From assembly GCA_023433775.1 (NCBI GenBank), contig JAEYTY010000141.1, positions 1-42,806 of the forward strand: a DNA stretch of 42,806 nucleotides, given 5' to 3'. Every line of letters starts with the position of its first letter. Positions within the stretch are counted from its first letter, which is position 1. This document shows, piece by piece, positions 8,463 through 16,516 of this stretch. The notes beneath the pieces are model-generated. The model did no database searches. It saw nothing but the letters and a program-made list of their open reading frames with translations, and had not been told where the DNA came from. The stretch is from Pseudomonadota bacterium. GTDB taxonomy: Bacteria; Pseudomonadota; Alphaproteobacteria; Rhizobiales; Devosiaceae. The translations under genes and the position numbers were made by a program.

Positions 8463-8472
8463 GAAAATCCCG

Positions 8473-8491
8473 TTCGCATTCGCGATGCGAA
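8473..8491. other. Small hairpin between dapA and smpB
   Basis: A perfect 7-bp inverted repeat (TTCGCAT at 8473-8479 and its complement at 8485-8491, loop TCGCG) lies immediately before the smpB start. There is no convincing U-run, so it is more likely an attenuating or mRNA-end hairpin than a strong terminator. It leaves little space for a Shine-Dalgarno sequence for smpB. Confidence 0.4.
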
Positions 8492-8518
8492 AACCAATGC
8501 GGTCTTTGTATCTAGTTC

Positions 8519-9394
8519 CTAGATAAGACCCGCATGGGCAATTGCAAAGTCCATGGCGTCCTGCGTCGGCTTGCTGATCGGGACCAGGGGCAGTCGCATT
8601 TCGTTGGCGCAGAGGTTCAACCTGTTGGCGACATATTTCACCGGCGCCGGATTGGGCTCCATGAACAGGTCCTTGTGCAGATAGACCAGTTTGTCGTTGA
8701 CCTCGCGGGCAGCGGCAAAATCGCCTGCGAGGGAAAGCTCCTGCATCTGCGAACAGAGGCGGGGCGCAATATTGGCGGTGACCGAAATACAGCCGTGGCC
8801 GCCAAGGGCATTAAAGCCCAAGGCGCTGCTGTCATCGCCCGAGAGCAGGATGAAATCCTTGCCCAGCTTGCTGCGCTGGAGGTTGGCGCGCTCCATATTG
8901 CCGGTCGCGTCCTTGACCCCGACAATATTGGAATGGGCTTCGTGCAGGCGCGCAATGGTGTCAACGGCAAGATCGACAATGGTGCGACCGGGCACGGAAT
9001 AGAGAACGATCGGAATGCCGACGGCCCTGGCCACAGCCGAAAAGTGCTGGAAGAGGCCTTCCTGATTGGGCTTGTTGTAATAGGGCACAACCGAGAGCAC
9101 GGCATCGGCGCCGATTTCTTCGGCAAACTTCGCCAGCGACACAGCTTCAGCCGTCGAATTGGAGCCGGCACCGGCAATGACCGGCACGCGCTTATTGGCC
9201 ACTTCGACGCAGATTTCGACGACACGGCGATGTTCGTCATGGCTGACCGTGGGGCTTTCGCCGGTGGTGCCGACGGGCACCAGGCCGTGCGAGCCCTCGG
9301 AAATCTGCCAGTCGACAAAGCTTGCGAAGGCTTTCTCATCCACGACCCCGTTTTGCATTGGGGTGATGAGTGCCGGTATCGAACCTCGCAGCAT
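8519..9394 (-). CDS. dapA: 4-hydroxy-tetrahydrodipicolinate synthase
   Basis: DapA condenses pyruvate with aspartate semialdehyde in the lysine/diaminopimelate pathway. The 291-residue TIM barrel has GTTGESPT (about 43-50), the tyrosine in PYYNKPNQEG and the Schiff-base lysine in NIVGVKDATG (about 155-164). The SVPGRTIVDL segment carries the conserved Arg. I chose the ATG at 9394, with AGGA about 9 nt upstream, over a TTG at 9412. It is the biosynthetic dapA; a second DHDPS-family gene at 27607 is catabolic in context. Confidence 0.94.
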   Translation of the reverse strand: MLRGSIPALITPMQNGVVDEKAFASFVDWQISEGSHGLVPVGTTGESPTVSHDEHRRVVEICVEVANKRVPVIAGAGSNSTAEAVSLAKFAEEIGADAVLSVVPYYNKPNQEGLFQHFSAVARAVGIPIVLYSVPGRTIVDLAVDTIARLHEAHSNIVGVKDATGNMERANLQRSKLGKDFILLSGDDSSALGFNALGGHGCISVTANIAPRLCSQMQELSLAGDFAAAREVNDKLVYLHKDLFMEPNPAPVKYVANRLNLCANEMRLPLVPISKPTQDAMDFAIAHAGLI

Positions 9395-9590
9395 TTTGTC
9401 GGTATTCCTCAATTGGCGTCCGAACCTTGTCGGCGCATAGGCTTGTCATATTGGCCATGCGCCGGGCGGCGCACAACAGGCCGCACCATACTTTTAACCG
9501 CCGCCCGCCACAAGGCGGGCCCGCATGGGCGACAGATCCGGCCTTGTGAGTGTGGCAGCGCCGCCGCTAAACTGGGCACAGGGAGATTCC

Positions 9591-10532
9591 ATGCGCCGAA
9601 GCCGAACCATTCCGGAAGACCACGCCGCTTTTGCGGACCTGCCTGTGCGCCATGTCGTGCTCAGCGATATGCGCGTGCGCGCGGCGGTGCATCTGCGCGG
9701 GGATTTTGGCGCGGGGCGCATACCGGTGGTCTGCCTTGCCGGCTATAGCCGGAATATGAGCGACTTCACGGGGTTTGCCGACTATTTCAAACGGCTGGGG
9801 CCGGGCAATTGGCCCGTGGCGCTGATCGACCTGCCGGGGCGCGGGCGCGCGACGGACCGGGTAAGCGCTGAGGATTATAGCTCGCTGGCGGACGCGCGGG
9901 ACGTCGCCGATATTTTCGCGGCGCTGGGTATTGATCGCGCCATCATGCTCGGCCAGGGCTATGGCGGACAGGTGACCATGGCGCTGGCGGCGGCGCATCC
10001 GCTGCTGGTGGCCGGGACCATTTTGCTCGATTCCGGCCCGGTCACGGATTCGCGCGGGATTGTGCGGCTGCGCAACAATCTCGACCACGTGATGGCGCAG
10101 CGTGGCGCCAAGGCAGTGAATTCAGCCTTTCGCCGAATGCTGACCGGAGATTATCCGGGGCTGGGCGAGGCCACGCTCGACAGCCTCGCGCAACGCAGCC
10201 ACTGGTTCGACAAGCGGGGACGTGCGCGGGCGCTCTATGATCAGAGGCTGATTGATGCGCTGAAAAGCTTCAATTTTGACGATGTGCTGGTGGCGCAATG
10301 GCCGCTCTATGACGCGCTGAAATGCGGGGCGCTGATGCTGCTGCGCACGCAACTGACCGACCAGCTGCGCCGCGAAACATTTGACGAGATGACCCGGCGC
10401 CGGCCCGACGCCATCGCCATGACCATTTCCGGGCAAGGCTCCCCTGCCCTTTTTGACCAGCACGAGGAAATCGAAGCGGTGGCGGAATTCGTGTTTCGCA
10501 CCAGCGAGCGATTGCAGCGCAAGGCGGCGTAG
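9591..10532 (+). CDS. Alpha/beta-hydrolase-fold protein lacking the usual nucleophile
   Basis: This 313-residue protein has the alpha/beta-hydrolase architecture: the HG-like oxyanion segment LAGYSRNMSDF, the acid strand DLPGRGRATDR, and the elbow LGQGYGGQVTMALAAAHP. In the family the elbow reads GxSxGG; here the serine position is glycine (GQGYGG). Near the C-terminus, where many relatives have GQGH followed by a proline-containing segment, this one has GQGSPALF, so the catalytic histidine also appears to be missing. It may be a non-catalytic binding protein. GGAG 5 nt upstream favours the ATG at 9591 over 9525. It stands alone and diverges from dapA. Confidence 0.8.
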   Translation: MRRSRTIPEDHAAFADLPVRHVVLSDMRVRAAVHLRGDFGAGRIPVVCLAGYSRNMSDFTGFADYFKRLGPGNWPVALIDLPGRGRATDRVSAEDYSSLADARDVADIFAALGIDRAIMLGQGYGGQVTMALAAAHPLLVAGTILLDSGPVTDSRGIVRLRNNLDHVMAQRGAKAVNSAFRRMLTGDYPGLGEATLDSLAQRSHWFDKRGRARALYDQRLIDALKSFNFDDVLVAQWPLYDALKCGALMLLRTQLTDQLRRETFDEMTRRRPDAIAMTISGQGSPALFDQHEEIEAVAEFVFRTSERLQRKAA

Positions 10533-10553
10533 AGGCGTTGCATCTGCGGCGCG

Positions 10554-11117
10554 CTACCGGCTTTCGCGCGCCTTTTTGGCAATGGCCAGCAAGGATGCCT
10601 GCACAATCCATTCTTCGCGCTCGATGCGCCCCTTGGGGGCAATTCGGCCATCGAGCCAGGCGACATTGGCCGGTGTCCAGGCGGCAATCTGGTCAAAATA
10701 ATAGATATTGAGCGCGTGCAGCGCTGATTCCGATTTTGGCCCTATGCCTTTGATTTCCTTGAGATCATCGCCCAGGCCCTCTGTCGGCTTTTCGCGCTCG
10801 ACCGGCCGGACCAGACCGGTGTCCGGCTTGGCCTCGGGCACTTTCGCAGGGGCGCCGGACGACGCCTTGCGCTCAAGCGTTTCGTCATTGGCAGCGGCGC
10901 GGGCGAGACGGCGCGCCGATGATGTGGGCGGCTTTGCTGGGGGCGTCGCGACCGACGGGATGGTCTGCGCCAAAACCGCTTCGGGCAGGATTGCCGGCAT
11001 ATAGCGGTCCTGCGAATTGGCGTGGGCGATGCGGCGGCCCGCATAGCCAATAATGCAGCCAAAGAGATAGGCGACGAGGATCAGCAGGGCGACTTCGATC
11101 ATGTGGTCAAAGGTCAT
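10554..11117 (-). CDS. Membrane-anchored helix-hairpin-helix domain protein, function unknown
   Basis: This 187-residue protein has an N-terminal membrane segment (about 6-26, EVALLILVAYLFGCIIGYAG), a low-complexity linker rich in Ala, Pro and charged residues (about 45-120), and a C-terminal helix-hairpin-helix-like domain with DLKEIKGIGPKSESALHALN and the aromatic YYFDQIAAWTPANVAWLDG (about 123-185). Similar C-terminal domains occur as extensions of NuoE and in small hypothetical proteins of alphaproteobacteria; ligand and role are unknown. It is the third gene of an operon after the OmpA-domain protein and a 38-residue membrane peptide, 12 nt after the latter. Confidence 0.75.
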   Translation of the reverse strand: MTFDHMIEVALLILVAYLFGCIIGYAGRRIAHANSQDRYMPAILPEAVLAQTIPSVATPPAKPPTSSARRLARAAANDETLERKASSGAPAKVPEAKPDTGLVRPVEREKPTEGLGDDLKEIKGIGPKSESALHALNIYYFDQIAAWTPANVAWLDGRIAPKGRIEREEWIVQASLLAIAKKARESR

Positions 11118-11129
11118 CCCGGCACCCCG

Positions 11130-11246
11130 CTATTTCCGGAACGGCACAAAGCTCAGCCAACCGGTGACAAGGCCGACCAGGGCCGCGCCGGCCAGCCAGG
11201 GCCAATATATGCTCACCAGAAAGATCAGTGTCTCCCATGAAGGCAT
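11130..11246 (-). CDS. 38-residue single-pass membrane peptide
   Basis: A short open frame encodes a 38-residue peptide beginning MPSWETLIFLVSIYWPW and ending LSFVPFRK. Almost the whole length is hydrophobic, with one long or two short membrane segments and a basic C-terminus. AAGGGG lies about 7 nt before the ATG. It fits exactly between the OmpA-domain gene (48 nt upstream) and the helix-hairpin-helix gene (12 nt downstream), both on the same strand, which supports it as real. Function unknown; it could stabilise or anchor the neighbouring envelope proteins. Confidence 0.65.
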   Translation of the reverse strand: MPSWETLIFLVSIYWPWLAGAALVGLVTGWLSFVPFRK

Positions 11247-11294
11247 CAGAAACCCCTTCGTGCAGGGCGGAGCAAGCGCGTCTGGCCGGTGGTG

Positions 11295-14200
11295 CTATTG
11301 GTGTTCATCCAGCACCGAGATCACGATGCGGCGGTTCTGCCGTTTTCCGGCGGCTGTGTTGTTGTCCGCGACCGGCACAGCCTCGCCATAGCCGATGGCA
11401 TAGACCCGATCGGGAGAGAGGCCGCGCGCAATCAACTCATCCACAACGGCTTCGGCCCGCGCGACGGACAGCGCCAGGTTGAGCTTGTCGTCGCCATCGG
11501 CATCGGTATGCCCCTCCACATGCACAATGGCGTCAGAGCAGGTTTCGAGCGCCTCGGCAAAGGCATCGAGAACAGGCGCGGCGCCAGCAGCAATCAGCGC
11601 CGCACCGGACTGGAAGAGGATGGCGTTTTGCGCCGAAAGCGCGTCGACGGTGTCCCGGCAAATAGCAGCAGGCTTGGAAGGCACAGGCGGTGGCGCCGGG
11701 GCAACAGGCGGCGCGGCCGCGATTTCAGGCTGGCTGGCGGGCGCCTTTGGCGGTGTTTCGGCCTCGGGTTGCAGCGTAGTTTCTACAGGGGCCGACGTCT
11801 GCGGCTCAGCAGCGGGCGGGGGTGCCAACTCTTCTGATTGCTCTGTTAAAGCTGTTTGGGCTGCGTCAACCGCGGGCACCTGCGAGGCTGACGCGTCAGT
11901 CGGCGCAGTTTCAGCGGCGCTTTCCTCGGTGCTGGCAGCAGGGATTTCGGGCTCCGCGGCGCGGGCAACACCCGCTGGCGCGGCAATGGTCAGGGTCCAT
12001 TCCTCGGCGCTGTCGCCGAGAATTGTCGCAGCCGCGATATTGGCGTCGGCAGCGCGTCCCTCTCCCGTGACGGTCCAGACCGTGCCGTCAAAGCTGGCTT
12101 CGCCTTCGGAGAGGAGAGCCAGAATATCGAGTGCGCGCAAGGCATTATCAATAAAGCCTTCCGGCGCGCCTGGATTGATGAGGGTTTCGTCCTGAAGCTT
12201 GCTGCCGACGCGAACGGCCATGAATCGTTGCACCGTTTCGGCTGGGACAGCACCGGTGACGCGCACGCCGCCATCGACCGACTTCGACGCTGACCACAAA
12301 TAGGGACCGGCAGGCACAGGATCGGCAGCGGCGATGTCACTGCTGACGTCGGCGCCGATGGCGGCGCTCAAAATGCCGAGGCTGCTCTCGCGGGCCGCGT
12401 TGTTGCTGGCGACACCGGCAATGGTCCAGTCGTCACCGTCGAACGCGACGCGCCCTTCGTCCAGCAGCAGCAAGGCATCCATGGCAGCCCGGACAGTTCC
12501 GACAAAATCATCCGGCGCGCCGAGACTGACCTGGGTGTTATCGGTCACGCGCGCACCGGCCTTGACCGCCAGATAGGCCCGAAGCGCATCCGCCGGCACA
12601 TTGCCTTCAAACAGAAAGCTGCCATCGGCAAGGCGTTCGGCGGACCAGAGATAGGGATTGACGGTGACCGGACCGGCCAGCGTTTCCGATACGTCGAGGG
12701 CCCAACCGGCCTGTGCCAGGGATTGCACGGCGAATTCGGTATTGATGGCGGCCCGGTTAATCGCGGTCGCTGCCGCACCGCTGACCGTCCAGGACGTTCC
12801 ATCAAACGATGCTTCACCCGACGCCATTAAGGGCATGAATTTTATGGCTTTTAGAGCGGACGCTTCGAAATTGGTTGGCTCGCCTGAGGCATAGGAAAGG
12901 GCGGAACTTGCGCGGGCGCCGGCCGCATTGAGAAGGGCGGTTTCAACATCAGGATTGGGCACCATGCCGGAGAGAATAACATTTCCGTTGGCCTGCTTTG
13001 CTGCTGCGAACCTATATTGAGAGGCGCGCGGCGCCCGCAGATCACTTGCGTTTACCTCAAGGCCTTCCGGAACAATCGTGGCGATGGCCACGCGCAAGGC
13101 CAGAAAATCGCTGGAACTTGCGGCAATGCCCGAAAGGGTCACGAGATTATCTCGGACGGTGAAACGGCCTTCGGAGAGATGGGGCAACACGTCGAGCCCA
13201 AAATCAGCGGCGGTGCGATAGGTCGCCGGGGCACCCTGCCCTAATTTGAGGTAGCTGATATCGGCGTTCTTGATTGCGGCGAATGCACTTCGCGTGCGCT
13301 CATCGGGGGCGTAACCATCAAAGACCAGCACGCCGGTTTCCTGAAGGCTGACGCTCAGCCAGTAATCGGAGACCGTCGGGGGCGACAATTCGACAATTGA
13401 ACCGGCGCCCGAGAGAGCTTCGATAACTGCCTGCGCCACCTCAAAATTTGGCGGGGTACCGGAAATCCGGCTGACACCATCAATGATGCTGGCTTCGCCA
13501 TGTTCAAGCTGGCTCAATTGTTCAAGCAGGATACGCGACAGGTCGGCAAATCCCTCGGGCGCCCCCGAGGCGAGCGAGACGCCTGTCGCGACAGGCACAC
13601 CGGAGAGGTCCGCCAAGCGATAGCGCTCAACAAGCGTTTCCTCGGGGACATTGCCCGTCACGGAGATGCGGTCGCCGTCGAAACTCGCGGTCCACAGATA
13701 GGGCGTCGCACGCATGGGCGTGAAATTGGCCTCACCAAGGGAAATTCCTGCCGGAGGTTCGGCCGAGGCCATTTGCAATTGCCCGAGTGCGCGCGGCGAA
13801 ATTGCGTCGCCCGACATGCTGAGCATGAGATCGGTCAGGACAAAGCGCCCATTGTGAACGCGGGCCGCCTGGGCGAGCGCAAAATCCACTCCAGCCTGCC
13901 ACCGATCCTCATCGGGCTGGCCGGAATTAATCGTCAGCGCTTCGGCATTGACCCTGGGAAGGGACAACAGCTGCTGGCGGGTCGCCTCATGGGGAACACT
14001 GCCAAGCAGCCGTATGCTTGAATTTTCTACAATGGCTTCAAAGACATAAGGCGAGGCAATAGGGGCAAGGGTGACCTGATCAGAGACAGATGAAACGCCG
14101 GTCAGGCTGGCAAGATGAGTCAGAGCCGCGGTGCGCTGATCATGGGTGGTAGCAGTGCCGGCAAGCGCGGCGTGTCGCCCATCAAACCGGACATGCGCCC

Positions 14201-14348
14201 AAGAAAGTCCCGCATCGGCGAGGCTTTTCTGGCCCGACATGGACAAATGTTCGACCATGGACGGCGAGGACATCGCCAAGGCAGCGACAGTGCCGACCAC
14301 GACTGTAACGACGCCCGGCGCCACCCACCTGAGGAGGTCCCTGATCAT
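11295..14348 (-). CDS. Large OmpA-domain envelope protein with six internal repeats
   Basis: This 1017-residue protein has a signal/anchor segment (about 8-26), then about six divergent repeats of roughly 115 residues (about 99-790). Each repeat begins with a PYLWSA-like strand, has a G.VP.E turn and ends GEASFDG..WTVSG; the unit resembles paired BON-like modules. An Ala/Pro/Glu-rich linker follows (about 800-895) and then a C-terminal OmpA peptidoglycan-binding domain (about 900-1017) with VEGHTDADGDDKLNLALSVARAEAV and NRRIVISV. It probably spans the periplasm and holds peptidoglycan. I start at the ATG at 14348 (MIRDLLRW); an earlier codon at 14429 adds 27 residues not resembling a signal peptide. 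Confidence 0.88.
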   Translation of the reverse strand: MIRDLLRWVAPGVVTVVVGTVAALAMSSPSMVEHLSMSGQKSLADAGLSWAHVRFDGRHAALAGTATTHDQRTAALTHLASLTGVSSVSDQVTLAPIASPYVFEAIVENSSIRLLGSVPHEATRQQLLSLPRVNAEALTINSGQPDEDRWQAGVDFALAQAARVHNGRFVLTDLMLSMSGDAISPRALGQLQMASAEPPAGISLGEANFTPMRATPYLWTASFDGDRISVTGNVPEETLVERYRLADLSGVPVATGVSLASGAPEGFADLSRILLEQLSQLEHGEASIIDGVSRISGTPPNFEVAQAVIEALSGAGSIVELSPPTVSDYWLSVSLQETGVLVFDGYAPDERTRSAFAAIKNADISYLKLGQGAPATYRTAADFGLDVLPHLSEGRFTVRDNLVTLSGIAASSSDFLALRVAIATIVPEGLEVNASDLRAPRASQYRFAAAKQANGNVILSGMVPNPDVETALLNAAGARASSALSYASGEPTNFEASALKAIKFMPLMASGEASFDGTSWTVSGAAATAINRAAINTEFAVQSLAQAGWALDVSETLAGPVTVNPYLWSAERLADGSFLFEGNVPADALRAYLAVKAGARVTDNTQVSLGAPDDFVGTVRAAMDALLLLDEGRVAFDGDDWTIAGVASNNAARESSLGILSAAIGADVSSDIAAADPVPAGPYLWSASKSVDGGVRVTGAVPAETVQRFMAVRVGSKLQDETLINPGAPEGFIDNALRALDILALLSEGEASFDGTVWTVTGEGRAADANIAAATILGDSAEEWTLTIAAPAGVARAAEPEIPAASTEESAAETAPTDASASQVPAVDAAQTALTEQSEELAPPPAAEPQTSAPVETTLQPEAETPPKAPASQPEIAAAPPVAPAPPPVPSKPAAICRDTVDALSAQNAILFQSGAALIAAGAAPVLDAFAEALETCSDAIVHVEGHTDADGDDKLNLALSVARAEAVVDELIARGLSPDRVYAIGYGEAVPVADNNTAAGKRQNRRIVISVLDEHQ

Positions 14349-14557
14349 CCCGAATCCATTGGAATACCGCAACTTTCCGGAGGGTAGATGATTTGCGACC
14401 CGGCACAAAGACAAATGCCGATTGAACAATGGAATTTGGCGCGAGGCATGTGGCGCGAGATTTCAATTGAGATCGACACGCCGTGCGAAGCAGGCATTCA
14501 ATCGAAATGAGATTCAGGAGTAGCGGGATGACTTACTATAGCATGGCCCAAAAGCAG

Positions 14558-14583
14558 AAAGGCCCGGCGTGAGCCGGGCCTTT
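14558..14583 (-). terminator. Rho-independent terminator of the porin gene
   Basis: A perfect 11-bp inverted repeat (14558-14568 and 14573-14583, loop GTGA) lies 20 nt past the porin stop. Read leftward the stem ends in TTT and is followed by CTGCTTTT. This is a convincing intrinsic terminator for the highly expressed porin. Confidence 0.85.
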
Positions 14584-14603
14584 CCAATCGAAACTGGTTT
14601 CGA

Positions 14604-16127
14604 TTATTCGAAAGTCTTCGAAGCCTTGAAGGTGAGCTTGTAAGCGCCGCTCTGGTACACTTCGCCCGCAACGCCAGCCTTGAAGCCAGCAGCCTTGGGG
14701 GTTGCGTCGCCAGGAGCCCAATCCAGGCCAACCTTGCCGTAGAAGTCGCTGGAAGGCGTATTGTTGCCCCAGACGCCAACTTCACCCGTCAGCTTGACGG
14801 ATTCGGAGACGGCAGCAACGATCTGCGCTGCAACGTGGTAGCTGGTCACGCCGGCATTGTTGCCAACGTAGTACTTGCCACCGAGGTTGAGTTCGACGCC
14901 TTCGGTAACCTTGGCACCGACAGAACCACCAACACCGTAGTCGGTCAGGCCGACCGAACCACCGAGAGCTTCAACATCGGCTGCGATCTTGAAGATGTCG
15001 AAGGTGGCTTCTGCGCCGACGAGAGCGGCCCAGTTGGTGACGTTTGCAGCAGTGACGTCAGCAGCGAATGCACCGCGAACCTTGAACGCGTCGAAGGTTG
15101 CGGTTGCACCGACGTGCATACCCCAGCTGTCGACAACGCCGTCCAGGATGCCACGAGCATAACCGGTGGCGTGGGCAGTGATGCCTTCGCCAGCGTAGGA
15201 GATAACGCCAACGGCAGTGCCGGTGGTGTCAAGACGTTCCAGGCCAGCAGCGGCAGTGACGCCATTGCCGAGGTCGCTGGTGATCTGGATCACGTGACCC
15301 TTGAGGAAGTTAGCGTCGGCATCCTTGTCGAGCAGGGTACCGTCGTTGCGGTTGTTGCCGAAGAGGCCAACCCAGTTGAACGGACGTGCGTCGCCGAAGT
15401 TGGCGATCGAGCCCTTCTTACCAGCCATGATGACAGTGCTGTCACCGACCGAAACATAGGCTTCGTCGATCTGGAGCGGGGTGTTGTCACCACCGGCAAC
15501 AGGAACGTTGGCGTTCAGAACGCGCTGCTGATCAACCTGCTTCAGAACGATGGTTGCCTTGGCAACGCCGAAATCGGAGTCAGCCGAACCAACGAACTTC
15601 ACCCAAGCTTCAACCTTGGATTCCCAGTCATTACGGCCGCCGGCATAGGCAGCAACCGGAGCAGCCAACTGAACTGCGGTCTGACCCGCGTTCAGGCCAC
15701 CATTTGCCACGGTCGGCGCTTCAGGGCGCCCAACAAACGTGGTGCCCGGAGGAGTGCCGTTAGGCTGTACGTAAAGACCTGTCGCATCATCACGAACAGC
15801 CCAGATGCCATTCTGAGCGGGAAGGGCAGCCGAAGAGTTCGGAGCAGCAGCATAGTTCACGGTGCCAGGAGTGGCAGCACCGGGCCAAGCAAAGCGACCG
15901 CGCGTCTGGGCGACCGCAACTTCACCACGGTAGTCACCGAAGTTGAATTCATAGGAAACGCCGCCCGAGATCTGCAGGCAGTTGGTGTCGGACGAAATGG
16001 TCAGGCCCGACAGGCCGAGAGCGTCGCAGACGTCCAGCGAGGTGAGGACGCCCAGATCGGCAGCGTAGCCAGCGGTCGAGAGACCGGCAGCGGCAACAGA
16101 ACCGAGGATAAGGCTCTTGAGTTTCAT
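14604..16127 (-). CDS. Outer membrane porin, alphaproteobacterial type
   Basis: This 507-residue protein has a clear signal peptide (about 1-22, cleaved after AGYA), then beta-rich sequence with alternating aromatic strands and the ISGGVSYEFNFGDYRGE start typical of the Omp2b/porin_2 group of Hyphomicrobiales. It ends in phenylalanine-glutamate (SKTFE) rather than the usual terminal aromatic residue. It forms diffusion channels in the outer membrane. GGAGG 8 nt upstream supports the ATG at 16127. An insertion rich in Ala, Pro and Gly at about residues 95-165 makes it longer than many relatives and is likely a surface or constriction loop. It is followed by a strong terminator and so is monocistronic. 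Confidence 0.9.
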   Translation of the reverse strand: MKLKSLILGSVAAAGLSTAGYAADLGVLTSLDVCDALGLSGLTISSDTNCLQISGGVSYEFNFGDYRGEVAVAQTRGRFAWPGAATPGTVNYAAAPNSSAALPAQNGIWAVRDDATGLYVQPNGTPPGTTFVGRPEAPTVANGGLNAGQTAVQLAAPVAAYAGGRNDWESKVEAWVKFVGSADSDFGVAKATIVLKQVDQQRVLNANVPVAGGDNTPLQIDEAYVSVGDSTVIMAGKKGSIANFGDARPFNWVGLFGNNRNDGTLLDKDADANFLKGHVIQITSDLGNGVTAAAGLERLDTTGTAVGVISYAGEGITAHATGYARGILDGVVDSWGMHVGATATFDAFKVRGAFAADVTAANVTNWAALVGAEATFDIFKIAADVEALGGSVGLTDYGVGGSVGAKVTEGVELNLGGKYYVGNNAGVTSYHVAAQIVAAVSESVKLTGEVGVWGNNTPSSDFYGKVGLDWAPGDATPKAAGFKAGVAGEVYQSGAYKLTFKASKTFE

Positions 16128-16172
16128 TAGTTGACCTCCAAAGTCAGTCATTTTTGTGCCGGTTACCCAGCG

Positions 16173-16237
16173 GTTTGTCGAAACGCGACCACACTATCGT
16201 GGTGCAGTGTGTTGCCGTCGCGTTGCGACCGACAAAC
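16173..16237. promoter_or_regulatory. Imperfect dyad in the porin leader
   Basis: Outer arms GTTTGTCG (16173-16180) and CGACAAAC (16230-16237) pair perfectly. A second pair, AACGCGAC and GTCGCGTT, nests inside with small bulges. In the porin transcript, if it starts upstream of this, the dyad would form a large 5' hairpin 45-110 nt before the start codon. It could affect mRNA stability or bind a regulator. Confidence 0.4.
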
Positions 16238-16374
16238 GATCCCATGCATGGATTCGCAAGACCCACTCTACGCATGGCGAAAGCCGACGCAATCGTTCTG
16301 CGGGCCTTTTGGAACCCATGCCACATGGTTGCCAAGCGGATGTTGCAGATTCAGCACACAGTTGGAAACGCCCT

Positions 16375-16401
16375 GTTAAGGAGGCTTAACGACAAGTTAA
16401 G
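16375..16401. promoter_or_regulatory. Possible CtrA-type site with overlapping TTAA half-sites
   Basis: Three GTTAAG-related half-sites lie in a row: GTTAAG 16375-16380, inverted CTTAAC 16385-16390, and GTTAAG 16396-16401. The last two give TTAA, 7 bases, TTAA (16386-16400), the spacing of the alphaproteobacterial cell-cycle regulator CtrA. The first two form a perfect 6-bp palindrome with a 4-bp spacer. Which gene it serves, porin or SDR, is unclear. Confidence 0.4.
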
Positions 16402-16516
16402 TGCGCGTAAAACCCGCACTTGGTTGATTGTCGCGGGGGCATTGCGGTGCTGTTGTGCGGTGAATGCGAGAATTGCGGCGCAGGCTTTGCGGGCTGACGC
16501 CGGAACAGGGAGCGAG

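Larger units (their letters stand above)
16128..16516. other. Long intergenic region between porin and SDR genes
   Basis: This 389-bp divergent region has no supportable gene. It must hold the promoters of both the porin (leftward) and the SDR gene (rightward). Visible structure is limited to a 65-bp dyad at 16173-16237 and a cluster of TTAA half-sites at 16375-16401, listed separately. Short open frames reading through it have no Shine-Dalgarno support and no protein-like composition. Confidence 0.7.

Noticed and set aside
9503..9520. GC-rich 7-bp hairpin before the hydrolase-fold gene as a terminator
   Set aside because: Perfect stem, but no U-run and no gene ending there; likely chance or a weak leader structure.
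14835..16130. 431-residue open frame opposite the porin gene
   Set aside because: Antisense of a porin with signal peptide, ribosome site and terminator; no independent support.
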